Shown piece after piece: positions 47,751 through 58,900 of a DNA stretch of 64,000 bases. Position numbers and translations under genes: made by a program. Numbering within the stretch: the stretch's first letter is position 1; every line of letters starts with the position of its first letter. This DNA comes from Pleurotus ostreatus/Saccharomyces cerevisiae fusant (lineage: Eukaryota; Opisthokonta). Below the pieces are notes generated by a model that was not told the DNA's origin, did not search any database, and was given only the letters and a program-made list of their open reading frames with translations. The stretch covers positions 79,426 through 143,425 of the forward strand of contig JAMQCK010000043.1 in the NCBI GenBank assembly GCA_024196135.1, read 5' to 3'.

Positions 47751-49839
47751 GGCGTGTTCCTCGTTATAGTTGTGGAGGGACGCAAGAGCGCTGTGTGGCG
47801 AGCACGCGTATGGCAGTAGATGATGGTGGTTGTGGGGAAAGACGCGTCGCGGTGCATGGACCCGATAAACATGTGGTAAAACACGTCATCATTCATCGCC
47901 CAACTTGGAGAACAATGGGCTATGTTCTTGTTCGCAATATGCGGGCCGGAGATCCGAGACGACGCTCTTGCTTTGTTGGACCGCACCGCCAACATCGCAC
48001 AAGGTTCCCTGCGTGGCCTACCGACGACGCAGATACCTTAAGGCAGTGTCGCATTGACCTGGGGTTGGTGTCATTGTCTGATCCGGAAGAGGCTAAAAGA
48101 CAACGTACTCTTTGCGCCACACAAACATGATCTGCAAGACGGTGCCTGGCCACGACGTTGACAGAAAACAAGGTCGCTCTATAGTGCACATATACGACTC
48201 CCAGTGCTGATTGGAGCTTCGACTACGGAGGGATTCCGCACTGGGGAGACGTTGGCAAGGATCGCGTACAGAAGCTTGGGTAAGTGCAGACCATGCTGCA
48301 TCGCGTCGGGCAGAAAGGCTGTCCTGGCGAGCAGTTCTCATATGGTAAGAGCACTTGACACGATCTGTCGTTCGCGTGGAAACTCGTAAGCTCATCAATT
48401 TGTCTGCCTAGTAATAACTACCTGTGTCGAGAAAAGGTAAGCCATCGTCGCAGGTATGCATCGTCGCACTCACATCCGACTCAATCTGTAGAACCTGGTG
48501 GTCGTCAACGCGAGATTGCGACAATATCGACGTACAGGACTCCTTGCCATCTCGCCTTCGCCTGCTAGAGGGACCAGCTTCCCTTTCAAGAAGTCGTGGC
48601 TGCTGAATACGCGCCGACGCTGCTTCTTCGCGGCGTGACGCCCTCAAAGGCAGCGCTGACTTTCCAAACGACGAAGCTAGCCGTTCATCCTATTGATCTT
48701 GACACTCTGAAAGCGCTTCGGACAACTGCGAGATCAAGGCGACCGTCTCTGAGCAGCGGGCTGCCCGATGTCGTCTTCCGGAAGGACCTCAGGCGTTGGT
48801 GCGGAGGCTCAATTGTTCGCACTTCTGAGAGGGTGACGCTTTGCGCATCTGGTCAGATATGCGCGCTGTCCGTGTTTGGAGCTCATACCTGGTGCGCCTA
48901 TCTCTCGATAACGACCCAAAGTCATACCATCGCACGAGAGTCGCTCGTGTATTTGCGTCGACGTATACAGTCCGCCCGCAACCGTGACCCTGACGAAGGA
49001 ACTCGACGCGTTTGTGGACTGGTCTGCTTTTGATAGGAGGTGTAGCGAGCGTGAATGGCGGCTTTGGCTGCTGAGAGGGAAGGGGTTGTTGGATCCGCAT
49101 GAGGGGGGTGGGAGTGTGGCTATCATACTTCTGCTGGTCGAGGCCCATGTCGGAGTGAACAGCTTGCCTAGCACTGGGACAGGGCTCGCCCTTGAGATTG
49201 CTCCATGCTCATTTTTAAGGGTTTGCTGCTGCAGAGGGTTCTTCAGCCTCGTCCGTGCGGTGGATGCGTGTCGGGGACGCACCGTCTCATACTTTGAGGA
49301 TGATATCTCTGCACCCTGCACACGCGGTGCCTCCTACATCCTAAGGAACGAATGGCCATCATACAAGCGCTCCGCGCGTCCCGAAATGCGCTCTCGCTAT
49401 GTGTATGTGTGATCGCTGTGTCGACGCCGACGTGGCGCGCGAGTAGACTCTGCGGGGCGAGCATTTGGCATGTCCTAAGTCATTTCGGGGATGGTTGTAA
49501 GGGATCATTGGCGTCGTCGACCATAACTGTACTTTTATGTGCGCTGAGCTGCCCAGGAAGTAGACAAGCGGCTTTGACGCTTGAGAGGGAGACGCGGAAA
49601 TTGGCGGGGATTGCCGAGCTCAATGATTCTAATTCGACCGCAGATTGATCAATCTGCTACGTCCACGGTCGAGTCCCAGGCGAAGGCAATAATTGGGCTG
49701 CAAGGGCTTCCCAGAGTGCAGAGGCTCTAGGAGTGTACGTATGTTTCAGAGTCCGTGATTATCTGAGCCATTTCCTCCACCACAGCGCACAACCGCTCGA
49801 TAAAGCCGAGGATGTCGAACGGACGCCAACTAAGTAGCA
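47751..49839. other. Long gene-poor region
   Basis: 2.1 kb upstream of family X copy B. Several ORFs of 60-170 codons on both strands overlap each other, and none resembles a known family. A spliced minus-strand gene around 48400-49460 cannot be excluded but I could not build one. Confidence 0.35.
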
Positions 49840-51507
49840 TCACCTATCCTCATCGCGAACGATGAATGGCACCAGCATTCTGTTCTGTATAGACTTGAGA
49901 GTATAGTTTGGGGAGGACACATCATGTCGGATCGCGAAGCTTGTGAGGCTCGCGAGTTTCGCGTCACCCGAAGCACCCGAGCGCCCCTTCGTCCTCGAGA
50001 GCACGGTAGCGTTGAAGGCGGCGGAGAGCACGCGATACGACGAACGTTGTCGGCTCGGCGTTTGGAAGAAACCGATGACCAGGTGAGAAAGGTTAGGGAG
50101 GAGGCTGATAGAGTCAGCGGAATCGGTTCGCCGGAGCAGCGACGCTAGCTCGCTGAGGGGCGAAACATTATCGTATAGCTCCATGGCGTATTCGCCGACC
50201 TCCAGGAATTCGAGAGACGCGAGTTGGCGTAAGCGATCGACGAACCGCTCGTTGTGGACCCCGACAGCCAGAAGAGCGAGGGCGCGCAGCTTTTTGAGCC
50301 CGCCGCAGTTGTCCATGAAGCTGCAGAATATATCGAAGGTGCTTGAGTGATCGTCTACGGCGCCGGTGATGTCCCCGACCAAAGTCAACGTCCGAAGGCT
50401 GGGTGCGAGGATATGGGGAGTGAGATCGATCGCATCCTCTACCAGCGTGAGCTCCTCCAGAACGAGAAGCTCAACACATAACGATTCGAGGCAATCCGGG
50501 GGAAGGGTAGCCGTTGCGAGAAGGGACAAGGATCGAAGCGTCTGCCGACAAGAGAGGACGGTGCTGACAGTCGGGACTACATCCTGGTAAATTTCCTCCT
50601 CATCGGACCCGCATTCGATCTGCAGGTCAACGAGGGTCCAGGAGTCTGGCAGCTCCACTTTATAAGGTCCGTAAAGGAGTGTCCAAAAGGAAGTCAGGCG
50701 TGGCGCGTTGGCAAAGGCAGTGATCGTGTTGTCCAAGATCGTGTATGGTTTTAAGGAAAGGCGGCGCATGCTGGTGAACACATGACCGCCCAGCGGCTCG
50801 TATGCGCGGCGAGGTAGTTCAATGAGATGCACATCTCGCCAGCGATGGCACTGTGTGCAGAGGTAGGACCAGAGGGTGTCGCTCCATCCGAAATCGGCTT
50901 CCTCCTCGTTCAGGTCGCCGGGCGCTAGATGCATGTCAAGAGAGAGGTTGAAGGCCGCCTGTGTAGGTAGCCTCTCGATCTCGGAACGTATGGCATTTTC
51001 GTACGAACAGGGTGTATTGTGTATGGAGTGGATCCGGATGTTGTCCCAGATGTGCGGGATGCCAAAGGCGATCTCGCGCCACGCATGGCACACCTCGGCG
51101 AAGGCCAATCTGCGTCTCCCAGCATACGAAGTCGCCCAGTATGCCGGCAACGCATCCGTGAATATCTGCGCCCAGAGCTCCGCAGGTAGGCGCCGCCACG
51201 GGGATAGAAGGGCTGCCCTCAGCTCTTTCTGCGTGCGCAGGAGCTCGCACCGCGCGGTGAGCGTAGCAATTTCGGCCTCAAGCTGGCTCTCCGTCTCTTC
51301 CAGCTCAAGTATGCGCTGAACAGCAGCGTCTGCCTCGCGAGAATCTGGTGCGACGCGAGACCGGTGGGTATTCCGAAGTTCGTCGTTTTCCTCTCGTAGA
51401 GTTGGATCAAGCATTGTAGAGGAAATGACCTGTCCAAGAGACGCGAAAAGAGTGTTCGTGGGTAGCTTGTCGATGTATATGTCAGCCCATGTTACCAGCG
51501 TAGCCAC
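49840..51507 (-). CDS. F-box-like protein (copy 4)
   Basis: Single-exon gene, 555 aa from ATG 51507; an internal ATG at 51414 would give 524 aa. A coiled coil (ELEETESQLEAEIATL) leads into the F-box: SPWRRLPAELWAQIFTDALP and AEVCHAWREIAFGIPHIWDN. The rest shows LRR-like strand repeats (FTSMRRLSLKPYTIL, PDSWTLVDLQIECGSDEEEI, SLRTLTLVGDITGA, LASLEFLEVGEYAM). It belongs to the same broad family as the array at 21.5-27 kb but is on the opposite strand and clearly more distant. Likely SCF substrate receptor with unknown target. Confidence 0.85.
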   Translation of the reverse strand: MATLVTWADIYIDKLPTNTLFASLGQVISSTMLDPTLREENDELRNTHRSRVAPDSREADAAVQRILELEETESQLEAEIATLTARCELLRTQKELRAALLSPWRRLPAELWAQIFTDALPAYWATSYAGRRRLAFAEVCHAWREIAFGIPHIWDNIRIHSIHNTPCSYENAIRSEIERLPTQAAFNLSLDMHLAPGDLNEEEADFGWSDTLWSYLCTQCHRWRDVHLIELPRRAYEPLGGHVFTSMRRLSLKPYTILDNTITAFANAPRLTSFWTLLYGPYKVELPDSWTLVDLQIECGSDEEEIYQDVVPTVSTVLSCRQTLRSLSLLATATLPPDCLESLCVELLVLEELTLVEDAIDLTPHILAPSLRTLTLVGDITGAVDDHSSTFDIFCSFMDNCGGLKKLRALALLAVGVHNERFVDRLRQLASLEFLEVGEYAMELYDNVSPLSELASLLRRTDSADSISLLPNLSHLVIGFFQTPSRQRSSYRVLSAAFNATVLSRTKGRSGASGDAKLASLTSFAIRHDVSSPNYTLKSIQNRMLVPFIVRDEDR

Positions 51508-51890
51508 TCTGCCTTACCAGTGACCGTAATTCACAAGTTGCACGACACGTGACAGCTTGTGCAAGGTGGTCACACTTGGTCATTGTCACGCGTACGTCCG
51601 ACTTGTCTTCTACTTGGCCGGCTTGCACTTCCCGAAAGACAAGTCAAGCGAAGAGAGGGGTACGCAAAAGCCAGTAATCATTCTCGCGACATATACGGAT
51701 CTCAGATATACGGACGCAAGCTGGAGGTAAATCAAGCAGGTAGCGACGCGCCGTAGGTGCGTATAGGTGCGTAGATGGGTCTTCGTAATGAGCAGCTTGA
51801 TGGGCAGGTGCACTGCAAGGAGGCCGGTATCAGCGAAACAGAGACCTCAAAGGATTGAATATTCCAGCGTAGTGACACGGAGACGTACTA
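51508..51890. other. Intergenic region upstream of F-box copy 4
   Basis: 383 bp with the F-box promoter and the EBP-gene 3' UTR. No gene seen. Confidence 0.5.
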
Positions 51891-52945
51891 TCATTGCTTT
51901 TTGAGGGCGGCCAAGGCCTGCTGGGCGCGCAAGGACTTCGCGATCTGGTTGTACGAGTCGTACATGAGCCAGACGGGGATGACAACCCATCTGGAAGACA
52001 GTTCAGCATCTTGGACGAGGAAATCATTGTTTTCACGCACATCGTATTCATGAACTGCATGGAACGTATCAGTCAACTTCCCATCTTCCATCCTTCAGCC
52101 GATTCCACTCACAAACAGATACACCCACAAATACAGCGGGTTCGACGTATCCAAGCTCGGGCTGCCCGTGAGCCACTCGGGGCAGAAGGTCATCCAGCCG
52201 CCGTAGAGCTCGGCGGTGGAGAGGACGACGATCCAGTAGTGGCGCGCGGGGTCGTTGCGCGCGAGCTGGGTGAGGATGTAGCAGGCGAGGGGGCCGGCGC
52301 CGAGGACGGTGAGGAGCTCGAGGGAGACGACGGTGGGGTCGGCGGTGCCCCAGCGGGCGTCGGCGAAGGCGTATCTGGGGGTGGGGTTAGGTCAGTCAAC
52401 GTGGGGTAGTGGAGGGGTGCAGGTGGAGAGCGAAGGTGTATCGGAGGCGCGAGGTAGCGAGGTGGAGGAGAGGTAGAATGTGGCTGCAGAGCGACGTACT
52501 CTTTCCCTGTGTAAGGTCAGCTCCGAACCTTAGCAGTGAAATGGCTGGAGGATACGTACACATCTCTGCGAGCGGACCAGTGCTCGTGTTCACCTGGCGG
52601 CCAAACATGGAGAGCCATAGGAAGGAGCCCTCGTAGAAGAAGTGGATGAGGGCATCAAATGCCTGTTTTAAAGGTCAGTATCCTAGTACGTCAGTGAAAG
52701 GTGGATGGGGAACAGGAAGCATGACATGTGCAGCACGGTAAGGAGGGCGCTTCCCACCAATTGGCAAGAGATCGGGTACTCACCAGCCAGATGAACGTGA
52801 AGCGCTCCGTCGAGCTCGCATTCTTGGGCAGGAACTTGCGTGACGAGCCATACGCGACAGTGCCAAGGGTCAGTACTCCAAGCAGGGAGAAGAGGGACGT
52901 GAGCGTGAAGATGGACATGGGCTCCGTGGCTTCGAGGACCGCCAT
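51891..52945 (-). CDS. EBP-family sterol delta8-delta7 isomerase-like membrane protein
   Basis: Emopamil-binding-protein (EXPERA fold) family, endoplasmic reticulum sterol isomerase or relative. Minus-strand exons 52945-52784, 52662-52560, 52506-52500, 52374-52113, 52054-52041 and 51990-51891 give 215 aa (human EBP 230). Hydrophobic segments alternate with the family motifs IHFFYEGSFLWLSMFGRQ, EMWKEYAFADARWGTADP, LTVLGAGPLACYILTQLAR, ELYGGWMTFCPEWLTGSP and FMNTIWVVIPVWLMYDSYNQ. The acidic residues of FYEGSF and EMWKEY correspond to catalytic Glu positions in EBP. Exon 3 is a 7-nt microexon (GGAAAGA) that supplies WKE; exon 5 is 14 nt. Fungal ERG2 isomerases are unrelated in sequence, so the true substrate here may differ. 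It ends in a basic Lys-Lys-Gln tail. Confidence 0.85.
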
Positions 52946-53230
52946 GATGGGTAGTTTGTGCGTGAGGTCTAGCAAGCTCTGGGATTAGTATACATCTGAG
53001 TGAGAGTGTAGAGTCGGACGCACGAGGTCGCCTGCAGAAGACGTGTCCTCCGTGGGCGTAAGAACTGAACAAGTCCACGTTCGCCAGCTGTGGGACGACG
53101 CGCCGGCGGAGCGGCCCGCTCCCCCGCAAGATGCGCGCTTCCTTTTCGGGAATCTTTTGTTCTTGACTTCGATCGTGCAGCGCCGTGCTCACTCGCCTCA
53201 TCATCCTAAGCAACCCTTCGTCAGCACAAT
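52946..53230. promoter_or_regulatory. Divergent promoter region (EBP-like / Rrp4)
   Basis: 285 bp between two divergent start codons. No clear TATA box. Confidence 0.5.
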
Positions 53231-54821
53231 ATGATCACGATCAACAGTTTCCGACGCGCCCCAGAGTACGATGCGCGTCATCGCGCCAACTATGGTGAGG
53301 GTCTCCTCATCTGTCCTCCCAAAGGCGTATTGCTGAACTTCCTGTCCTTCCCACGTCAAGGCGAGAGCCATGTTTACGACGCCGACAAGGAATTTATCAC
53401 GGAAGATGATGAGGACTACGCGATGGATCTGGACAACGAAGAGTTGTACGCGCCGGGGGGCTCGAAGTTAACGTATCCTGGCGAGACTTTGACGAGTACG
53501 CAAGAGTTCATGCGGTGTGTCAATGTGATGATGCATCTGAGGAGAGAGGTACTGACACAACCACTTATCAGTGGACATGGGACATATGTAGACGGGGAGC
53601 AGGTCATTGCGTCAGTAGCAGGCGCGATCGAGCGGGTGAACAAGCTCGTCACGGTCAGGCCAGTGCGGACAAGGTATGTGGACATGCCTCTCACTCTACG
53701 CATCGTTCACCCTCCCTCAACATTTCATCCAGATACAACCCAGAAGTTGGAGACCTTGTTGTCGGACGTGTTACTGAGGTGCAGCCGCGGCGATGGAAGG
53801 TCGACGCGAATTCACGACAAGACGCGGCACTCATGTTGGCGTCGGTCAACTTACCCGGTGGTGTGCAGGTGAGTTCCGCCTTCGAACATTCCCATCTCCC
53901 TTTTCTTTGCTCCCGGGAAATGCACAGAGGGAATCGGCAAGTAGTTTATGCCCCATCCCTAGCGCCGAAAACTCGAATCCGACGAACTCCAAATGCGCAC
54001 CTTTTTCGAAGAGGGTGACCTCCTCGTCGCCGAGGTACAAGCCATCATGGGCGACGGGTCTATGAGTTTGCATACGCGTTCGTTGCGGTATGGCAAGGTT
54101 AGTAGTCCTTCTCCCCCATCACCTCATCACCCCTCCACTTCTTTTCCACGTTATTCCTCTACGTCCTCATCCCCACCTCCATCTCATCCTCCCTTCGAAG
54201 TGCCTTCCCCGTACACCCCACTCTCAACTCTCATACCCCGCACCTAACCCCCCACCCCCAGCTCCGCAACGGCCAACTCGTCACCGTCCCGCCCATCCTC
54301 GTCAAACGCCTCAAGTCGCACTTCATCACCCTCCCCTGCGACGTCGACCTCATCCTCGGCCTGAACGGGTACATCTGGGTGAGCAAGCACGTGCTCGCGA
54401 GCCAGCAGGTGGGCGAGGAGGGGTTCGACGCGGAGGCGGTGTATTCGAATCGGAATGATGTGAGTAGGAGTTTTTTTTTTCTCCTTTTCCCATTGGATTC
54501 CTTGGGCAGGGAGGGTGAAGAGCGCAGATAGGGTGAAGAGCGCAGATAGAGAGGGGTAGAGTGCGAAACAGCTGGAGGGCGCGCGGAACGACAAGAGAGC
54601 TTTTCACTGACAATCTCTTCCAGGACATCCCCGCTACCACACGCGCTTCCATCTCGCGCGTATCCAGCATCATACGCACGCTCGCCATGCACAACGTCCC
54701 GCTAACGGACGCGCTCATCCTCGAGGCGTACGAGCTGTCGCTTACGCATGCACCGGAGGTAGGGGATTTGTTGAAGCCCGAGTTCGGGGAGATATTGGTT
54801 GGGTGTTTAGGTGGTAGATAG
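53231..54821 (+). CDS. RRP4: Exosome complex RNA-binding subunit Rrp4
   Basis: Cap subunit of the RNA exosome, which trims and degrades RNA in nucleus and cytoplasm. Exons 53231-53514, 53572-53673, 53733-53868, 53963-54097, 54262-54459 and 54624-54821 give 350 aa (yeast 359). Order: N-terminal strand domain ([40 protein letters not shown]), S1 domain ([60 protein letters not shown]) and KH domain ([34 protein letters not shown]). An acidic segment ([18 protein letters not shown]) is inserted near residue 65. Introns 4 and 5 are 164 nt each, three times the local norm. Very sure. Confidence 0.96.
54513..54548 (+). repeat. Perfect 18-bp tandem duplication in an Rrp4 intron
   Basis: GGGTGAAGAGCGCAGATA occurs twice head to tail inside intron 5, downstream of a T10 run. 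Confidence 0.85.
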
Positions 54822-54931
54822 GCAAAATGAATCGGATGTAGATAATGTACATTGGTCGGCCAGACTGGGTACGGTTTCGACACTTGAGGGTGGTGAAGGC
54901 ACAAAGGACAGGCAGCCGGGACAAGCATCCC

Positions 54932-55733
54932 TCACGGTTCACTCTCGTCACCTTCCTCGGCCTCTTCGTCCTCGTCTTCTTCCACTTCGTCATCCTCCTC
55001 CTCTTCTGAAGCACTTTCACCCTCTGCAGCGGTGGGCGGTGGTGCAGGAGCGGGTGCGGGGTTGCCGGAACCTTGCGCTGTTGCGCCAGAAGCCATCTTG
55101 CGCGCTTGAGTTTGTCGTGCGGCCATCTCGTGGGCGTCATCGACGGGGAACAGTTCGTCTGGTACGCACAGAATTAGCATGGAGCCTGCGCATAAGATAA
55201 CAATGCCACACACCTAGAGCCAGCTCCCGCCAGACGTTGGACTCTTGTAAGTCAGTGTGATAGCCGGGATATCCAAGGGCCTCGTAGACGCCACGTTTGG
55301 TGATGTCGTTCGCTTCTTGAGGTCTAGAGGAGGGATGCTTGATGCTCAAGGGATTGCCGTAGGGGTATGAAGGGTGGATTTGATCAGGTAGCTCTAAGGA
55401 AGATGAGGGCGGGGGAGTCGCGCTGAAGCAAGGCGAAACGCACGATCTTGGTCCTCAGGATTTGGCGGTATGAGGGCCTCGGGTATGTAAAGCTCTATCC
55501 AGCTGCGTTATGAGAGAAGTGCCCGGGAGTCATGGTGGAGTGCACGCACCATCCTCGTCTCCGCTATCCCCCTTGTTGATCAGCTCGTCTCCGAGGTATT
55601 CATTCGTCTCCAATGTGTCCAAGACAAGAATGTCATTCTTGGTCATATGAAGATAGCAGTACGTGAGATCCTACACCCATGAGCTCCATCGCCAACCCAA
55701 GGGGAATCCGCGCTCACCGTCATGGTCGTGGCG
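54932..55733 (-). CDS. Conserved-looking protein of unknown function with acidic tail
   Basis: I do not recognise this family. Minus-strand exons 55733-55728, 55670-55550, 55494-55444, 55393-55214 and 55158-54932 give 194 aa. The first coding exon is only ATGACG. The protein reads MTDLTYCYLHMTKNDILVLD, then an acidic linker, YIPEALIPPNPEDQDQLPDQ, IHPSYPYGNPLSIKHPSSRP, QEANDITKRGVYEALGYPGY, HTDLQESNVWRELALDELFP, and ends in a run of Glu/Asp. The compact motif 'RGVYEALGYPGYHTDL' and all five splice phases support a real gene. An internal ATG (MTKND) could be used instead. It converges on Rrp4 (110 bp apart) and diverges from Rif1 (192 bp), so it sits between essential nuclear genes. The acidic tail resembles histone- or RNP-associated proteins, a weak hint only. 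Confidence 0.75.
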
Positions 55734-55925
55734 GGAGACAAGACGCGTCTGTCACATGCGGACGCGCCCACGTGCCCTAATTGGCGCGTCGGCGCGTTGA
55801 CTCGCCGCTCACGCCCCCAGTCACGATGATGTGACCCGTCACGGCCCGCTCGATAAATCGTCGCCCTCGTCATCCAGCATTTCCCATCACACTCGCCGTC
55901 GTCGCGCGCGTCGCCCAGCCCCGCC
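55734..55925. promoter_or_regulatory. Compact divergent promoter (unknown acidic protein / Rif1)
   Basis: Only 192 bp separate the two start codons, so both promoters overlap here. CG-rich, no TATA box. Confidence 0.5.
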
Positions 55926-58900
55926 ATGTCGCTCCCGACGCCCCCGAAGACGTCGCACCGCGGCGAGAAGGAGAATCGCTTCGACGCCGCCGCGGCGCGC
56001 AGCGTGTCGTGGTCCGCGACGCATGAGTACCGCGGTATCTTCGCGCTTGACGGGCTGAAGATACCGGGTAGGACGGCGGCGCGGCTGCCACCAGCGCGCT
56101 CGATCTTGAAGAAGCGGAAACACGCCGAGATGCTTGACGTTGGCGAGCCAGCCGCGCAGCGTGAGGCCACCCCGGAGCCAGCGGACCCGCTGATGGACTT
56201 GGAATATATCTCGCGCTGTGTGGGGACTGTGCTGCAGGAAGAGTCTACCCTACGCGATTTGATAGAGGCCTACAACGTATTGGCGGCACGCCTGCGGTCG
56301 TCGACGCCCATGGACACGGATACCGAGACGACCTGGCCGCTGTTCCAGCCTATTCGCGCCGATCCCCAGGCGTTCACCGACGCCATAGTGCGCGACCTGA
56401 ACAAGGCGCGCATCGACCCCACTGCATTCGAGGAGAAGGCATCAAGTGTGCTCCCCTCCCCGAAGAAGAGCCCGACGAAGAAGGCCGCAGGCGGGCTGTC
56501 TGCCGAGCAGGTCAAGTACGCCCGCGACTTCTCCATGGTGTGCCATGCCGTGATCAAGCTGCTCTGCTTCATGTTCACCGTCCCCGCGACCATGTACCTA
56601 TTCACCAGTGCGTATCTAAGTCCATATATGCGCACATTTCACTGACTAGACGCCTCTAATTAGCCGCCCAATTGGGCCAGATGCTTACCGCTGTGCTTGC
56701 TATTCCCCTGTGCAAAGAGCTACCTACCCTCAACGCGCGCAAGACGTGCGCCCTCGCCATTGCCTTGATTCAGATTCAACGCCTTCCCGCCGACGTCCTT
56801 AGCCCCGCCGCTGACCGCATTGCATACGCTCTTCGTCGGGGCATTGAAGGTCAGCTAGGCAAGGAGGGCAAGAAGGGTGCTACCAGTGACGGTCTCAAGG
56901 TTCGTCACAATTGAGTCCTCGATCGCTCTCACGTTGCTCATCATATCTTCAGGCCGTCCATGACCTTGCTACATACCAACCCGACATCTTTGTTCCTGCA
57001 TTCTCTACCATCCTACCCTGTATCCTCGATGTACTGGTCGGCCCAAGTCTCAACTTCCGTGTACTCGCCTGCCATGCGCTAGGCGGTCTCGCATACGGCA
57101 CCAGCCAGGTGCAGCGCGACCATGTCCATACCCACCTATCGGACACCATGATGTCCTACCTTACCAAAAAGCCTCCGGCATCTCCCCACAAAACGTCGGC
57201 ATCGCCAACAACCCCGCCGATCCAGGAGTCACCCCTGGAGAAGGCGATCCGGACGACACTCCGCGCTGCGAACGACGTCGTGCATATCGGGCAGTCGCCC
57301 ATCTGGGCGCTCTGCACGCTGGCGAGCGTCATCGTACTGCTCGGCCCCGCCGTCTTCACTGACAGCAAGATGTACAACGTCGTTACTTCCAAGATTGCGA
57401 TGGCTTGCCAGGTCAAGAAGTCGTCCGTCCGCGTACTGACGATGGTCGTCGTTCGCGCGCTCATTTGGGCGGCGTTCCAGCCGCCGTTCCTCCCTCATCC
57501 GGACGATGAGGAAGATGAGGGTCTCGCGGAGCATGCGTTGTCGACCGAAGACGACGAGAAACGGTGGAAGACGGTCGCGCGCTACGCCGCTGCGTGCGGG
57601 CCAGCTGCGATCGGCCAAGCCCTCTGCGCATCGCTCCTCGGTCAGGAGGACACCACCGACCAGGACGTGCATCGCGTGCTCGATGTGCTCGAGGCTATCG
57701 CGAAGAAGCCGCACCTGGCCCAGGACTGCGTCGATCTTTTGGAGCGCGTACTGGATTGTGGCGCGCCCATCGAAAGCATCAAGCAATGGGATCCGACGGC
57801 GTTGCTTTCGGAGGATCTGTTCTGCGCGTACCCGGGCCTGTTGACGGCTGACTACGATGACTTGAAGCAGCCGGTGGAGATGGTTTGCACGCAGGCGCCT
57901 CGGACGAGTGATATTCAGCCACTTGCGCGCGATCAGGTGTTGCTGCCGTGGGTGCTGCTGGCGGCGGAGGGCATCTGGATGGAGTCCTTGAAGCATGCGA
58001 AGGTGGAGGGTTCTGAGGTCCCGGTAAGTCAAGTCAGCGCATATATGCGCCGAGAACTGACATTGGATGCAGAAGAAGCACCTCAATGTGTGGACGTTGA
58101 TGTTGAAAGTCCGCATCTCGGAGTGCGAAGGTGAGGATGGTATTGTACGAGAGAACCGACAGGCCTCTGACGCGTCCCTGTAGAATCCGGTGATGAGAGC
58201 GAGCTCGCTGCCATTGCGTCCCACTTCACCGAAATCTTGATCAATGTCGTGGCTGCCGCCGACATCAACATCATGACCAAGAAGACCAAGGGCAACCCCA
58301 GACTCGTGCCCATGGTCTTCAAGCTACGCCTCATTGCCGATCTGTGGCTCGTCCTGTGCGAGAACATCCCGCGCGAGCATCTCGCCGCCGATGCCTCACG
58401 GCTGCTCAAGGCCGTCATCGACAGCGAGGATGAGCTCTGCGAGAGCGACTTCTCGCGGCAGGCGTGGGCGACGCTTTGCGCGCGGTTGCTGTCCGTGTGT
58501 GACTCGGAGGACTCGCGCGACTTCTGGTGCTTGTCGTCGAGGCGGATGTCGTGGAGCTGGGACGATGCTGTGCGCAAGATGGTGTGGCGCGAGGTCGTGG
58601 ACCAGTGGCGGCAGGATGGGGAAGCATCGTGGGATGGGGACATCGTGCTGCTTGCGGCGCCTTTCACGTACGTTAGCTTTTCATCTTCGTTGAAGACAAA
58701 GGCTCACCTGCTTCTAGCGACGTCATGGCAATGGACCTGGAGAGCGAGGACCTCGAGACCTGGGAAGAGTTCCTCGAGCACGCCATGCGCCGCGCGCTCG
58801 ACGACGGGTGCGAGAGCGCCGACTTCCTTGAGAAGGTCGCCTCGACGATCTTCGCGCACTTCAACCCGACGTCGATGTACAACGCGCGCGCGGCCGACCT

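Noticed and set aside
48809..49321. Minus-strand ORF containing FVRVTVAGG, faintly like a C2 strand
   Set aside because: No second C2 motif, no PDPF-type loop and no coherent exons; resemblance probably accidental.
49655..49690. tRNA-like T-arm (GGTCGAGTCCC)
   Set aside because: No matching A box, acceptor stem or anticodon arm within 90 nt on either strand.
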